Shown here: in pieces, positions 62,652 to 64,000 of the stretch
Numbering within the stretch: the stretch's first letter is position 1
Layout of the letters: the number at the start of each line of letters is the position of its first letter
Program-made: the position numbers and the translations under genes
Assembly: GCA_913052485.1 (NCBI GenBank)
Contig: CAJXDN010000002.1
Coordinates: forward strand, 1-64,000
Reading direction: 5' to 3'
Source: an uncultured Flammeovirgaceae bacterium
GTDB lineage: Bacteria > Bacteroidota > Bacteroidia > Cytophagales > MED-G16
DNA: 64,000 nt
The notes under the pieces: model-generated
What the model was told of the DNA's origin: nothing
The model's database searches: none
Seen by the model: the letters and a program-made list of their open reading frames with translations, nothing else

Positions 62652-64000
62652 TTAATCTTCCTCAGTAAAATCTAGAGTTTTACTCTGGTCATTTTCAGAT
62701 GACTCGTTATCCAAATTAATATTTTTTCTTTTATATGCAGGAATTGCAAGTTTTTGTTCATGGGTATCCTGACTAAAACTTTTATTTTTATGACTATAAA
62801 TCCTTTTATTCCTTTTCTCTATATATTCATTCTTTTTGACCGAGGAGTCATCGTATTCAAATGGATCAGTAGAATCTAATTCTTCGATAACTACTTCATG
62901 ACTTTTATCATTGGTCTCTTCATTTTCATAGATTTGATCAATATTATCTTCATATTCCTTGTAGTCATCTTCAATATCATGCACAATCTCCTCCTTAGGT
63001 TCTTCATCTCTTTGAATAAATTCAATATTATCATTAAATAAATTAGTTTGGTTCTCATTGCTTTCTAATTCATTATTCTTATTGATATTATAATGATCAA
63101 CAACTGAATCAAAGCCAGTTGCAATTATTGTTACTCTAACCATATCATCTAATTCTCCATCAATCGCTGTTCCGAAGATGATTTCAACGTCATCTGAAGA
63201 TGATTCATTTACTAATTTTGTAATTGTATTAAGCTCAATAGTAGTTAACTCATTATCTCCACCTCCTGAAACTATATTTAAAAGAATTTTTTTTGCGCCT
63301 TCTATACTTCTATCATTTAACAGAGGAGAGTTTATTGCATTTTCAATAGCATTTTTTGCCCTATCTTCTCCAGATGATTCTGCAGAACCTAATACAGATG
63401 TACCTGCATTTTTCATAACTGTCTTCACATCTTCAAAATCAACATTTATTTGCCCAGGCACAGTTACAATTTCTGCAATACATTTAGCACTTGTAGCTAT
63501 AATATCATCTGCTTTCTCGAAAGCTTTAGACTGGCTTAAATCTCCATAAATCTCTATCAGCCTCTGATTTAAAATTGTTATTACACTATCACAACCTTCT
63601 TTAAGTTGATCCACTCCTACTAGAGCTTTATCCATTTTAGATTTACCTTCAAACTCGAAAGGCAATGTAACAATCCCAACAGTTAAAATATTTAATTCTT
63701 TAGCAATTTGAGCAATTACGGGAGCTGCACCTGTTCCCGTTCCTCCTCCCATTCCTGCTGTTATGAATAACATTTTTGTGCCATCATTTCTCAGCATCTC
63801 CCTGATTTCATGACTACTTTCAAGTGCCGCCTCTCTACCTTTATCGGGATTTGCCCCCGCTCCAAGTCCTTTTGTAAGCTCCATACCAATTTGAAGCTGA
63901 TTTTTAACATTGGAAGAGTGAAGTGCTTGGATATCAGTATTACAAATAATAAACTCAACATTTCTAATTCCTATTGAGTTCATATAATTTACTGCATTAC
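62652..64000 (-). CDS. ftsZ: Cell-division GTPase FtsZ, N-terminus cut by window edge
   Basis: The frame stays open through base 64000. Before the internal Met at 63983 it reads NAVNY, the FtsZ G1 segment (GGGGxNAVN), so the gene extends off the right edge and 63983 is not the true start. 449 codons are visible including the stop. GTP-binding tubulin motif GMGGGTGTGAAP, then NVDFEDVKTVM. After residue about 300 an acidic linker precedes the end (LAIPAYKRKNINLD), the conserved C-terminal peptide. Forms the division ring. Confidence 0.97.
   Translation of the reverse strand, partial: NAVNYMNSIGIRNVEFIICNTDIQALHSSNVKNQLQIGMELTKGLGAGANPDKGREAALESSHEIREMLRNDGTKMLFITAGMGGGTGTGAAPVIAQIAKELNILTVGIVTLPFEFEGKSKMDKALVGVDQLKEGCDSVITILNQRLIEIYGDLSQSKAFEKADDIIATSAKCIAEIVTVPGQINVDFEDVKTVMKNAGTSVLGSAESSGEDRAKNAIENAINSPLLNDRSIEGAKKILLNIVSGGGDNELTTIELNTITKLVNESSSDDVEIIFGTAIDGELDDMVRVTIIATGFDSVVDHYNINKNNELESNENQTNLFNDNIEFIQRDEEPKEEIVHDIEDDYKEYEDNIDQIYENEETNDKSHEVVIEELDSTDPFEYDDSSVKKNEYIEKRNKRIYSHKNKSFSQDTHEQKLAIPAYKRKNINLDNESSENDQSKTLDFTEED

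Noticed and set aside
62652-63983. Met at 63983 as the ftsZ start
   Set aside because: The frame continues upstream to the window edge and encodes the NAVNY part of the FtsZ nucleotide-binding motif.

Overview
The window looks like a chromosomal segment of a low-GC (roughly 30% G+C) member of the Bacteroidota, most likely a marine, streamlined flavobacterium. Reasons: type IX secretion protein PorQ, OstA-like and DUF4835 proteins, the Bacteroidota omega subunit, the long Bacteroidota form of PurF, many SPII lipoproteins, absence of Shine-Dalgarno sequences, and promoter -7 boxes of the Bacteroidota type (TAnnTTTG). Genus cannot be told from sequence alone. Genes are packed tightly, often overlapping by 1 to 11 nt, and only one strong intrinsic terminator is visible.

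Layout. (1) 1-13.4 kb is accessory and almost entirely minus strand: the start of a carotenoid desaturase, a repeat-rich BspA-like surface lipoprotein, a cupredoxin lipoprotein, two DoxX-like membrane proteins with a quinone-reductase-like flavoprotein, several very small membrane proteins, a 22-residue peptide with nine cysteines, three SnoaL-like lipoproteins or NTF2-fold proteins, a GH10 glycosidase, a DUF4920 protein, an OmpA-family protein with an unusual insert, a histone-deacetylase-like amidohydrolase and a polyhydroxyalkanoate-depolymerase-like esterase. (2) 13.4-28.6 kb is mixed housekeeping: apt, tRNA-Ser, a reduced bat cluster (batB-batC), purC, STAS protein, YhhQ, SpoU methyltransferase, PAP2, SCO1, riboflavin synthase, alaS, M23 peptidase and MerR regulator, and an oxidoreductase/TIM-barrel sugar pair. 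(3) 28.7-42.5 kb is core: ppk-mdh, tilS, ostA-bamD-rpoZ-DUF4835-fabI-ispE, thiL, an A-type Fe-S carrier, purF and a ferredoxin-reductase-like flavoprotein. (4) 42.7-64 kb: dnaA, GH3, dxr, rseP, porQ, hslU, sixA, a GT9 heptosyltransferase, an unknown exported protein, pyrR-pyrB-gntP, a TonB-dependent receptor, a winged-helix protein, glutaminyl cyclase, SCP2 protein, tRNA-Leu, dnaN and the bulk of ftsZ, which runs off the right edge.

How the genes work together. Envelope building dominates (OstA, BamD, RseP, PorQ, GT9, OmpA, M23, PAP2), together with isoprenoid precursor synthesis (dxr, ispE) that would feed the carotenoid desaturase, purine and pyrimidine synthesis and salvage (purC, purF, apt, pyrR, pyrB), and replication/division (dnaA, dnaN, ftsZ). 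The least explained part is 4.6-6.5 kb, which holds the cysteine-rich peptide among tiny membrane proteins. I see no phage, IS element, CRISPR array or complete defence system.
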